From: Deltaproteobacteria bacterium
GTDB taxonomy: Bacteria > Desulfobacterota > DSM-4660 > Desulfatiglandales > Desulfatiglandaceae
Length of the DNA stretch: 7,282 nucleotides
NCBI GenBank assembly: GCA_019314425.1
Contig: JAFCZI010000143.1
Coordinates: 6,300-13,581 of the forward strand
Reading direction: 5' to 3'
A program made the position numbers and the translations under genes. The notes under the pieces are model-generated. The model did not search any database and was not told the origin of the DNA. It worked only from the letters and a program-made list of their open reading frames with translations. This document shows positions 1 through 6,098 of this stretch, piece by piece (position 1 is the stretch's first letter; every line of letters begins with the position of its first letter).

Positions 1-981
1 TTGATGAAAACATATTATAATGGTTATCTCTTTGCGTTTGGTTTGGATGAATATATTTATAATCCAACGTTATGTCTTTATTTTTTTGAGCAATTTCAGG
101 AAGCATGCAGTTATCCCAGGGAGATGCTCGATGACAACCTTGCAACGGACGAATCCAAACTGGAATATATTGCGCAAATACCGAGAGGTCAGGATCTGTT
201 GATAAATCTGGCGCAAAAAGCCCATGAAGTGACCGTATCCAAAGTGAGCAAACGGTTCGGCGTGAAAGAGATGTTGACCGACAACTCAAAGGACAACGCC
301 TTTCTGATTTCATTCCTGTATTATTTTGGCGTCCTGACCCTGGCGGGAGAGACTCCCCAAGGCGACATACGATTAAAAGTTCCCAATCTGGTAATACAGA
401 GCCTGTATGTGGAACGGGTGCAACGCATGCTGTTGCCGGAACCGGGGGACCGGGATGATGGTGAATTCGCAGCAAAACAGGTTTATCAGAAAGGGAACAT
501 CAAACCCCTGTGTGATTTTGTGGAAAACCGGTATTTTACGGTTTTTAAAAACCGGGATTACCGATGGGCCAATGAATTGACATTGAAGACCGCATTCTTA
601 ACGCTTTTGTATAACGATATCCTGTATGTGATGGATTCAGAACCCGAAATTGACAGGACATATGCGGATTTAACCATGATGATCCGGCCGGATAAGCGAC
701 ATTTCAAAATATTTGATGTTTTGATCGAGTTCAAATTTGTAACGCTGAAGGACGCCCATACAACAGGGGAACAGGCCAAAGCATTATCGGAAGATGACCT
801 GTACGCCATGCCGGGGATTAAAACAGCGCTTGAAGAAGGACGGCAACATGCGGCGCGTTATGGTCAAAAGCTGGAAGACCGACACGGCAATCTGCGCTTG
901 AAAAAGTTTGTGGTGGTCGCCCTTGGTTTTGAAAGGGTTTGTTTTGAAAAGATTAGCGCGAGGAATTACGGTGAGTTATGA
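1..981 (+). CDS. AAA-ATPase-like / PD-(D/E)XK nuclease domain protein, 5' end outside window
   Basis: This is the 3' part of a gene of the AAA-ATPase-like (PF09820) plus PD-(D/E)XK nuclease (PF08011/DUF1703) type, recalled from family wording. The window opens inside the gene. The first codons read LMKTYYNGYLF followed by YNPTLCLYFF, which matches the C-terminal end of the ATPase-like domain rather than a protein start, so the ATG at codon 2 is probably internal and some 200-250 residues are missing. The C-terminal half holds a plausible nuclease core: Asp223 (in YADLTMMI) and Glu243-Phe-Lys245 (in IEFKF), giving the D...ExK signature after a beta strand. Substrate and role are unknown; such genes are often multicopy in anaerobes and have been linked to mobile or defence functions without proof. 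The frame is open to the TGA at 979-981 with no lesion. It overlaps the next gene's likely GTG start by 11 nt. Confidence 0.8.
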   Translation: MMKTYYNGYLFAFGLDEYIYNPTLCLYFFEQFQEACSYPREMLDDNLATDESKLEYIAQIPRGQDLLINLAQKAHEVTVSKVSKRFGVKEMLTDNSKDNAFLISFLYYFGVLTLAGETPQGDIRLKVPNLVIQSLYVERVQRMLLPEPGDRDDGEFAAKQVYQKGNIKPLCDFVENRYFTVFKNRDYRWANELTLKTAFLTLLYNDILYVMDSEPEIDRTYADLTMMIRPDKRHFKIFDVLIEFKFVTLKDAHTTGEQAKALSEDDLYAMPGIKTALEEGRQHAARYGQKLEDRHGNLRLKKFVVVALGFERVCFEKISARNYGEL

Positions 982-1843
982 AAACATGCGCATGGGTTGC
1001 ATGAAGGAAAAGGGAGCGGCATCCGTATGTCCCCAATGCGGATATGACGAATCGATCCCCCCCGGCCCTTTGGCCCTGCCCGTCAGGACTATCCTGAACC
1101 GTCAATTCGTTGTCGGCCGGATACCGGAAAACCGGGCGTCCGAATCCGAAAAAGTGAAACCACAGGCATCCAAAGCCTGGATGAAATGGGGGTTGCTTGC
1201 CGTATTGTTGTTGGTGGGTGTTCTGGTTTCCTATTGCCATGGGCAACAAACAAAACACCCGGTCTTCTGAAGAAGTGAGGCTTGCTGCACGCACTAAAGA
1301 ATTTAACGAAGTAATCGAAAAGGCTTTTCCGACCAAATTGCCCGAGCGAATCACCAATTCCCTGGGTCAGGAATTTGTGTATATCAGCCCGGAACCTTCT
1401 GGATTGGGAGCCCGTCGGATGAATCGGAGCGACATACTGATGAGACCCGTCATAAAGTAACGCTGACGAGCGGCTTTTACCTCCAGACCACGGAGGTAAC
1501 CCAGAGGCAGTGGCAAAGGGTAAGGGGGAACAATCCTTCACGTTTCAAGAATTGCGGTGAAAATTGTCCGGTGGAGGAGGTATCGTGGGAGGCCGCTCAA
1601 AAATTTATCCGCAAGTTGAATCGAAAAGAAGGAAAGCACTACCGTCTTCCGACGGAGGCGGAATGGGAGTATGCCTGCCGTGCCGGGACCCAAACGCCCT
1701 TTTTCTTCGGCGGGTGCCTGTCAACGGATCAGGCCAATTACGACGGCAATTCTCCCATGCCGGGCTGCAGCAAGGGTGCAGATCGGGAAAAACCGGTTTC
1801 GGTTAAAAGTTTTGCACCCAATGCATAGGGGTTGTATAACATG
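971..1843 (+). pseudogene. Broken zinc-ribbon / TM / FGE-sulfatase protein, kinase domain lost
   Basis: The pieces together read as a degraded Ser/Thr-kinase/FGE-sulfatase (PF03781) signalling protein. Start chosen: GTG at 971, with GAGG 8 nt upstream. Segment 1 (971 to about 1245) has a zinc ribbon with Cys10, Cys20 and Cys23, but Arg7 sits where the first Cys is usual. It then shows the TILNRQFVVGR lead-in that normally precedes the kinase P-loop, but jumps at about 1121 to a linker and one TM helix (residues about 73-90), so roughly 260 kinase residues are absent. A frameshift at about 1240-1265 moves reading to the frame carrying EEVRLAARTKEFNEV and SLGQEFVYISP. A second shift at about 1391 (one G missing) restores the first frame, giving TFWIGSPSDESERH, TTEVTQRQW, PVEEVSWEAA and YRLPTEAEWEYACRAGT. 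A TAG at 1826-1828 replaces the expected Trp before GLYNM, and the C-terminal FGE half is gone. Clearly a pseudogene. Confidence 0.82.
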
Positions 1844-1874
1844 CAGAGGACTATCCATCTGGGGCAATAACTAA

Positions 1875-2042
1875 TCCCGAAGGACCTTCAAAATCCATCC
1901 GGGGGACAGCCACGGCCTGATGCATTTAAATGACGAGGAGGTGGACGTGCCCGTGGAGCTCAAACCCCACGACATTATCGAGCTGGGCCAGACCAAACTC
2001 ATGTTTGTGCCCTTGTGCGGGGAGAAATTCCAATGGGCCTGA
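1875..2042 (+). pseudogene. FHA-domain protein, C-terminal remnant
   Basis: Reading from 1875 without a start codon gives SRRTFKIHPGDSHGLMHLND, then EEVDVPVELKPHDIIELG, then QTKLMFVPLCGEKFQWA and a TGA at 2040-2042. The pattern (xRRxFxI, LNDEEV, L..HD.IELG.TKLMFVPLCG) is the C-terminal half of a forkhead-associated domain, which binds phosphothreonine peptides. It fits as the reader partner of the kinase-type gene upstream. The frame has a TAA at 1872-1874 directly before the homology, and no N-terminal half is visible, so the gene was cut. The lost region is also where the FGE gene's end should lie, implying one deletion fused the two remnants near 1845-1875. The stop overlaps the next gene's ATG by 10 nt (ATG at 2033), an operon-type overlap left from the intact state. 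Family assignment rests on recalled motifs. Confidence 0.68.
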
Positions 2043-2571
2043 AAAAATGGGTCTGGATTGTTCTCGGGCTTGTTTTGATCGTTTCCCGGCTGCAGGCGGC
2101 TGAAATCACCGAACTGCGTCTCAGCCAGGTCCGGCAGCACCTGCCCGAATTGACGGTTTATCTCCATATCCTGGATGAAAACGGAAATGCCGTGACGGAT
2201 CTGAGGGATGCAACCTTGACGGCCTTTGTGGGGTCGGAACCTGTTCCGGTCAAAGAGCCGGCGCCCTTTGATCCGGACCGGGGAGGGGTGGCATACATTT
2301 TCCTCGTGGATATATCCAAATCAATGAGTCCGTCCCGGTTTGCGCCCATCCGGGAAGCCCTGACCGGATGGGTGGATCATCTAACCGAAAAAGACCGGGC
2401 CGCCGTCATGACATTGGGCTCCACCGTCCGTCCGGTTCAGGATTTCACGGCTGACAAGGCCGCTCTGAAGGCCGCCGTTAGCGGACTATCGCTCACGGAC
2501 ATAGAAAACCCGGCTTTATCTCGGATGGATTCCAGGAAGTGATCTATCAACGCGCCCTGGCGATTGAAATG
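2033..2571 (+). pseudogene. Secreted von Willebrand factor A (VWA) domain protein, frameshifted and truncated
   Basis: Start chosen at ATG 2033 because GGGGAG lies 8 nt upstream and the product then begins with a clean signal peptide (MGLKKW, then VWIVLGLVLIVS, ending near LQAA). A beta-rich stretch (about 25-80) leads into a VWA domain with the MIDAS motif Asp93-x-Ser95-x-Ser97 in YIFLVDISKSM, so a metal-dependent adhesion or protein-binding role in the periplasm is likely. The open frame runs to a TGA at 2540-2542, but homology leaves it at about 2508: one base is missing so that IENTRLYLG is read from the next frame. A second shift at about 2526-2530 leads to FQEVIYQRALAIEM, ending near 2571. 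The rest of the VWA domain, where a TDG motif would lie, is absent. The gene overlaps the FHA remnant and belonged to the same phosphosignalling cluster. Confidence 0.75.
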
Positions 2572-2619
2572 ACTTTTCAGGCATTATCATTTGCACGCGA
2601 AAGGGAATTCTCTATTCGA

Positions 2620-2964
2620 TCAGCGCATGTTGTCCGAAAATTCTGGGTGATCCGATAGGGTCAATACTTTGACAATGTGGTAAGCCGGTTCTTCGTATGG
2701 ATGAACCGCAATGAGTTTATTGACGGCTTTTTCAATTAAATTATTTTCACAGACCAGTTCCACTTTATATTCATTAACGTGTGTGATGGTGTTTTGTTTG
2801 CCGATGTGAGGGGAACTGCCTTCCATGGGGCGAAATTGGCCGGTGCCCAATGTTTGCCATGAGCATGAATCATAACAGCCGATTTTTCCCGCACCTACAT
2901 CGAACAATGCGTTTTTGATCGCTTCGACATCTGATTCAGGAGCATAGAAACAAAGTATATACAT
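2620..2964 (-). CDS. YqfO/NIF3-insert-like small protein (COG3323 type)
   Basis: A 114-residue protein starting MYILCFYAPESDVEAIKNAL, with GAGKIGCYDSCSWQTLGTGQ, FRPMEGSSPHIG, and VELVCENNLIEKAV followed by AVHPYEEPAYHI. This is the stand-alone form of the PII/CutA-like domain that is inserted in YqfO/NIF3 proteins. Family members are about 100-115 residues, so it is full length and its motifs are complete. The HPYEEPAY motif is the family hallmark. Biochemical function is not established; a small-ligand or metal-sensing trimer is a guess from fold. No convincing Shine-Dalgarno precedes the ATG. A copy of the short degenerate repeat lies about 10-40 nt upstream, so the native leader may have been replaced. 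It runs convergent to the decayed VWA gene, with about 50 nt of featureless sequence between. Confidence 0.82.
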   Translation of the reverse strand: MYILCFYAPESDVEAIKNALFDVGAGKIGCYDSCSWQTLGTGQFRPMEGSSPHIGKQNTITHVNEYKVELVCENNLIEKAVNKLIAVHPYEEPAYHIVKVLTLSDHPEFSDNMR

Positions 2965-2973
2965 GAAGTAATG

Positions 2974-3005
2974 TTGAGGGTCTCATAAAAAGTCACGAAT
3001 CTATC
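2974..3005 (-). repeat. Short degenerate repeat, copy 1 (inverted relative to copy 2)
   Basis: On the minus strand this contains GTGACTTTTTA (2986-2996) flanked by ATTC before and TGAGACCCTCAA after. Copy 2 at 3811-3846 has the same 11-base core with related flanks in the opposite orientation. Sequences of this wording recur in desulfobacterial intergenic DNA in my recollection, but no search was possible. It lies just upstream of the YqfO-like gene. Confidence 0.5.
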
Positions 3006-3082
3006 TACAGGTGACGTTATAAAAAAAACCATATACAAGGCGTAGGGGTTTTTCAGGATCGTAGGCATAGGTAGTATGGGTA

Positions 3083-3241
3083 TCATAGCCCGATGGCAAA
3101 AAAATCCCGCATGGCCCATTTGCCTGCTATACCCCACCAGAAGGTTCAACCCCACGGCCACGATAATGCTGAAAACCGGAAAACCACCACACCCGATGAA
3201 AAGAGCCGCACGTCTTCGTAATAGTCTCGCTTCATATCCAT
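3083..3241 (-). pseudogene. livM: livM relic (branched-chain amino acid ABC transporter permease)
   Basis: On the minus strand, an ATG at 3241 gives MDMKRDYYEDVRLFSSGVVV, which resembles LivM N-termini of the KxDYYEDIxLF type in deltaproteobacteria. After about 25 codons the frame breaks. The next frame gives FSIIVAVGLNLLVGYSRQ followed by MGHAGFF, matching the LivM core (AxxALGLNLLVGYxGQxSLGHAGFFAIGAY). Between the two pieces about 40 residues (one or two TM helices) are missing, and residues have gone from the GQxSLGHA motif. At GFF a run of seven T causes another shift: removing one T would read FFAIG. Homology then ends around 3083. The remaining roughly 250 residues of a normal LivM are absent. 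Intact LivM forms the inner-membrane channel with LivH for leucine/isoleucine/valine uptake. No other liv gene is visible. The family call rests on recalled motifs. Confidence 0.62.
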
Positions 3242-3274
3242 GGATAAGATCTCCGGTTGATTTCCGAATGCGGA

Positions 3275-3646
3275 TTATTTCAAATCTGTTTTATCAAGCA
3301 CTTTTCGGTAATAGACTTCAGACTCCCCCAACAGGGGGGACCCTCTGCCCATCATATTTAGCTGCATGATCTTGTAGTTTATTTTTTTGATATGCCGAAG
3401 CTTTTCTTTTTCGTCAGGGATGCCGTCCAGCATGTCCTCCAGGGTCCGAATCTCTTTTTTGAGCTGGAGTTCAGGGGGAAGACAATTTGCATTTCTCAAA
3501 ATTTTGTAGGTCAAGCGAAGATCTTCCGGAATATTGCGGTCGTCTTCAAGATTGATGGGTTCGCCCTTTCCGGGAAGGTTATCAAAGTCTCCGTTTCGCT
3601 GCGCATCCTGGATCCGTTTTTCGATAATCTTTTGAAATGCAAACAT
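3275..3646 (-). CDS. DUF1992 / DnaJ homologue subfamily C member 28-like protein
   Basis: A complete 123-residue protein with the DUF1992 (PF09350) signature: FQKIIEKRIQDAQRNGDFDN, then LPGKGEPINLEDD, then IPEDLRLTYKILRNANCLPP and ELQLKKEIRTLEDML. The domain occupies nearly the whole chain, and the length matches the bacterial stand-alone form (about 110-130 residues). There is no J-domain, signal peptide or TM segment, so it should be cytoplasmic. The molecular function of bacterial members is unknown; the DnaJC28 name comes from eukaryotic relatives. The start is well supported by GAGGAGGG (3657-3664 on the plus strand) 10 nt upstream of the ATG, and by a promoter behind it. It stands alone between the livM relic and the divergent alr operon. 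It shows no lesion although its neighbours are damaged. Confidence 0.88.
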   Translation of the reverse strand: MFAFQKIIEKRIQDAQRNGDFDNLPGKGEPINLEDDRNIPEDLRLTYKILRNANCLPPELQLKKEIRTLEDMLDGIPDEKEKLRHIKKINYKIMQLNMMGRGSPLLGESEVYYRKVLDKTDLK

Positions 3647-3683
3647 GTTTTTGATACCCTCCTCAGAGGCGAAGTGTTCCTCG

Positions 3684-3712
3684 CTTATATCCGATCGGCC
3701 TGATTATTTCAA
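3684..3712 (-). promoter_or_regulatory. Sigma70-type promoter of the DUF1992 gene
   Basis: On the minus strand a -35 box TTGAAA (3707-3712) and a -10 box TATAAG (3684-3689) are separated by exactly 17 nt. Transcription would start near 3677, giving a leader of about 30 nt that contains the GAGGAGGG ribosome site. Spacing, orientation and position all fit, so this is the best promoter in the window. It has not been tested. Confidence 0.6.
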
Positions 3713-3807
3713 GGTAAAATCGTATCGCCCTGAATCACTTTTCACTTGTTTAACCGCGCCGGCAGTAGTACCAATACGAATTCATAGATATCGCTCCCAT
3801 GGAGTAA

Positions 3808-3912
3808 ATGGATGAATTTGTGACTTTTTACGACGCCATCAAATTTAAAACGGCCCCCGAAGAAGCGTTCCCCGCCAAAACCGTCTCCTCCCCGGAACCG
3901 ATGCCGGGCTGA
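3808..3912 (+). other. 34-codon reading frame read through repeat copy 2, upstream of alr
   Basis: ATG at 3808 opens a frame beginning MDEFVTFYDAIKFK and ending MPG at the TGA 3910-3912, 11 nt before the alr ATG. Its N-terminal part is simply the repeat core (GTGACTTTTTA) translated, and I know no family with this sequence. It could be a leader peptide, the stub of a lost gene, or noise; noise is favoured because no ribosome site precedes it. The 3647-3923 interval otherwise holds the DUF1992 promoter and leader and nothing else I can name. Confidence 0.2.
3811..3846 (+). repeat. Short degenerate repeat, copy 2
   Basis: Contains GTGACTTTTTA (3820-3830) preceded by GATGAATTT and followed by CGACGCCATCAAATTT. 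It is the inverted partner of the copy at 2974-3005: the 11-base core is identical, and the 16 bases after it agree at about 10 positions. The two copies bracket the livM relic and the DUF1992 gene, a block of about 0.8 kb. Confidence 0.5.
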
Positions 3913-3923
3913 GGTTTATAGCA

Positions 3924-4979
3924 ATGACAATGGGAAGGGCCACCAGGGCCATCATAAATCTGAACGTCATCGCCTCTAATGTCGCGGCGGTTCGAAGCAT
4001 CATCGGCCCCCGGCGGGATCTGATGGCCGTTGTCAAGGCTGATGCATACGGGCATGGGGCCGTAAACGTGAGTCGAACCGCGCTAGAAAGCGGCGCCACC
4101 TGTCTGGGGGTTGCCTTGCCCGAAGAAGGGGCATTCCTTCGATCCGGCGGGATCGAGGCGCCTGTGCTGGTTTTGGGGGTGATTCACCCGAAGGAAGTCT
4201 CCAAAGTGATCCAGTTCCGGTTGGAACAGACCCTTTGCACCCTGGAACTGGCCGAAGCCCTGAATCAGGCGGCCGAAGCATCTTCCGACAAAATCAGCGT
4301 TCACGTCAAGGTGGACACCGGCATGGGACGGATCGGACTGGCGCCCGAGGATACCCCGGCCTTTGTTCAGAAAATCAGCCGCTATAAAAATCTCCATCTT
4401 AAAGGCATATTCAGCCATCTGCCCTGCGCGGATCACGCGGACCCAACATTTACCCACGACCAGATTGAACGGTTCAGTGAACTTGTGCGGGAAATTGCCG
4501 CGTCGGGGATCAAAATTCCTCAGAAACATCTGGCCAACAGTGCGGGCATTCTGGATTTTCCCGAATCCTATTTTGATCTCGTCAGGCCCGGCATCATGAT
4601 CTACGGTCTCTACCCCTCCCCCCATGTAGGCCGTAGCGTAGCCCTGACACCGGCCATGACCCTCCAGACCAGCGTAGCCTACCTGAAACGGGTGCCTGCG
4701 GGAACCCCCATCAGTTACGGGCATACCGATGGCTACAACCGGGGGCTCTCCAATTGCGGATATGCCATGATTCGGAATCAACGCGCGCCCTTGCTAGGGC
4801 GGGTATGCATGGATATGTGCATGTTTGACGTCACCAATATCAAGGGCATCCGGGAAGGCGACGATGCGGTTCTCTTCGGCGAAAAACCCACCGTGGATGA
4901 ATTGGCCGCTCAGCTGGACACCATCAACTATGAAATCGTCTGTTCCGTTGGAAAACGGGTCCCCAGAATTTTTTCTTAA
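3924..4979 (+). CDS. alr: Alanine racemase with internal in-frame deletion
   Basis: A PLP-dependent fold-type III enzyme that interconverts L- and D-alanine in the cytoplasm for peptidoglycan or alanine use. The PLP lysine is Lys38 in VVKADAYGHG. Arg136 (KVDTGMGRIG), HLANSAG, Arg221 (LVRPGIMIYG), the catalytic tyrosine Tyr265 (SYGHT), the CMD loop (Met296-Asp297) and a C-terminal Tyr336 (NYE) are all present. The chain is 351 residues against about 370 usual. The shortage lies at one point: SYGHT runs straight into DGYNRGLSN, so about 17 residues that normally end in (A/G)TxPIGYA are missing. That segment carries a core beta strand and the conserved Tyr284 of the Geobacillus enzyme. The frame is retained, so a protein can be made, but activity is doubtful. 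A weak TGAGG lies 9 nt before the ATG. It is the first gene of an operon with ald. The family call is firm; loss of function is inferred. Confidence 0.92.
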   Translation: MTMGRATRAIINLNVIASNVAAVRSIIGPRRDLMAVVKADAYGHGAVNVSRTALESGATCLGVALPEEGAFLRSGGIEAPVLVLGVIHPKEVSKVIQFRLEQTLCTLELAEALNQAAEASSDKISVHVKVDTGMGRIGLAPEDTPAFVQKISRYKNLHLKGIFSHLPCADHADPTFTHDQIERFSELVREIAASGIKIPQKHLANSAGILDFPESYFDLVRPGIMIYGLYPSPHVGRSVALTPAMTLQTSVAYLKRVPAGTPISYGHTDGYNRGLSNCGYAMIRNQRAPLLGRVCMDMCMFDVTNIKGIREGDDAVLFGEKPTVDELAAQLDTINYEIVCSVGKRVPRIFS

Positions 4980-4984
4980 AGGAG
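4978..4984 (+). promoter_or_regulatory. Ribosome binding site that fixes the true ald start
   Basis: AAAGGAG overlaps the end of alr and lies 9 nt before the ATG at 4994. It shows that translation of ald begins at 4994, with MIIGIPTEVKVAEK, and not at the GTG (5040) that opens the longer frame. That makes the A7 frameshift a real disruption of this reading rather than a start-site error. Confidence 0.75.
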
Positions 4985-4993
4985 ATTAACACC

Positions 4994-6095
4994 ATGATTA
5001 TCGGCATCCCCACAGAAGTAAAGGTGGCTGAAAAAAAGAGTGGCTGTAACCCCTTCGGGCGTCAAAACCCTCGTCCAGAACGGCCACACGGTCCTGTTCC
5101 AATCCAATGCGGGACTTGGGAGCGGATTTTCCAATGAACAATACATCCAGGCGGGGGCAAAAATCATTGCCCATCAGAAAAACATCTGGGCCGATGCCCA
5201 AATGATCATGAAGGTTAAAGAGCCCCTTCCCATTGAATATGACCTGATGAGAGAGAACCAGATCATCTTCACCTATCTTCATCTGGCAGCCGCCAAGGAA
5301 CTGGCTGAAAAAATGGTTGAAAAAAAGGTGGTGGGCATTGCCTACGAAACCATTCAGACCGATAAGGGGCATCTGCCCCTTCTGGCGCCCATGAGCGCCG
5401 TGGCGGGACGATTGTCCATCCAGGCGGGCGCTTATTGCCTTGAAGCCAAATCCGGCGGCATGGGCGTGCTGCTGAGTGGCGTACCGGGTGTCAGGCCAGC
5501 TTATGTGGTCATTATCGGGGCCGGGGTTTCCGGGCTGCACACCTATTTCAGCGCCGTGGGCACCGGGGCGCGCGTCACCATACTGGACATCAACCAGGAG
5601 CGACTGGATTACATCAACGATGTCATGCGGGGAAGCGTTACCACCCTCATGAGCAATGAAGGGATTTTGGAAGAGGAGGTCATGAAAGCAGACCTGGTTA
5701 TCTGTTCGGTGCTGATCCCGGGGGCGGCAGCACCCAAACTGATCTCAAGAAAGCTACTCAAAAAGATGAAGCCGGGGGCCGCTATCGTGGATATCTCCAT
5801 CGATCAGGGGGGCGCCTGCGAAACCAGTCGTCCCACCACCCACGATAACCCCACCTACGTGGTAGAGAACATCGTCCATTACTGTGTCAACAACATGCCC
5901 GGCGCCGTGCCCCGGACCGCCACCATAGCGCTCACCAACGCCACCCTGCCCTACGCTCTGGAGATCGCCAATTCGGGCTATGAAACCGCCATGAAAGAAA
6001 ACCCGCAGATTGCCAGAGGGATGAATGTGATCAAAGGGAGGGTGGTGTACCGGGCTGTAGCTGAAAGCGTGGGGTTGCCTTACACGCCGATTTAA
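4994..6095 (+). CDS. ald: Alanine dehydrogenase, frameshifted in an A7 run near the start
   Basis: NAD-dependent L-alanine dehydrogenase, catalysing L-alanine to pyruvate plus ammonia and NADH in the cytoplasm. ATG 4994 reads MIIGIPTEVKVAEK, then hits a run of seven A (5031-5037). The family sequence RVAVTPSGVK continues from the +1 frame, so six A would restore it. Left uncorrected, translation ends at a TGA at 5135-5137. With the frame joined the protein is about 366 residues, near the usual 370. All catalytic residues fall at family numbers: Arg15 (its codon touches the A run), Lys75 (KVKEPL), His96 (YLHLAA) and Asp270 (VDISIDQGG). The Rossmann motif GAGVSG is near 175-180. The rest of the frame is clean to TAA 6093-6095. 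It lies 14 nt after alr with a strong ribosome site, so the two were co-translated. The indel may be a mutation, a slippage site or a sequencing error. Confidence 0.9.
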
Positions 6096-6098
6096 GCG

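Noticed and set aside
2895..3161. 88-codon minus-strand open frame as an intact membrane protein gene
   Set aside because: Only its first 25 or so residues match LivM. The rest is read through the repeat region and the YqfO-like gene, so it is an artefact joined to a relic.
3392..3703. 103-codon plus-strand open frame over the DUF1992 gene
   Set aside because: Antisense to an intact gene with its own promoter and ribosome site, and no recognisable domain.
3818..3850. Promoter for the alr operon in repeat copy 2 (TTGTGA plus AT-rich downstream)
   Set aside because: No acceptable -10 hexamer lies at 16-18 nt spacing; the signal is too weak to list.
4083..4781. 232-codon minus-strand open frame inside alr
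   Set aside because: It is antisense to a well-supported gene, has no family motifs, and its residue makeup (Gly, Pro, His and Arg rich) is that of a shadow frame.
5030..5052. A AAA AAG in ald as a dnaX-style programmed -1 frameshift site
   Set aside because: A -1 slip leads to GAG TGG CTG TAA and stops at once. The family sequence needs the +1 frame, so a -1 mechanism cannot rescue the protein.
5754..6098. Extension of the MBL minus-strand frame into ald
   Set aside because: Past about 6099 it is only the antisense of the ald 3' end; MBL homology stops at SLLSDN.
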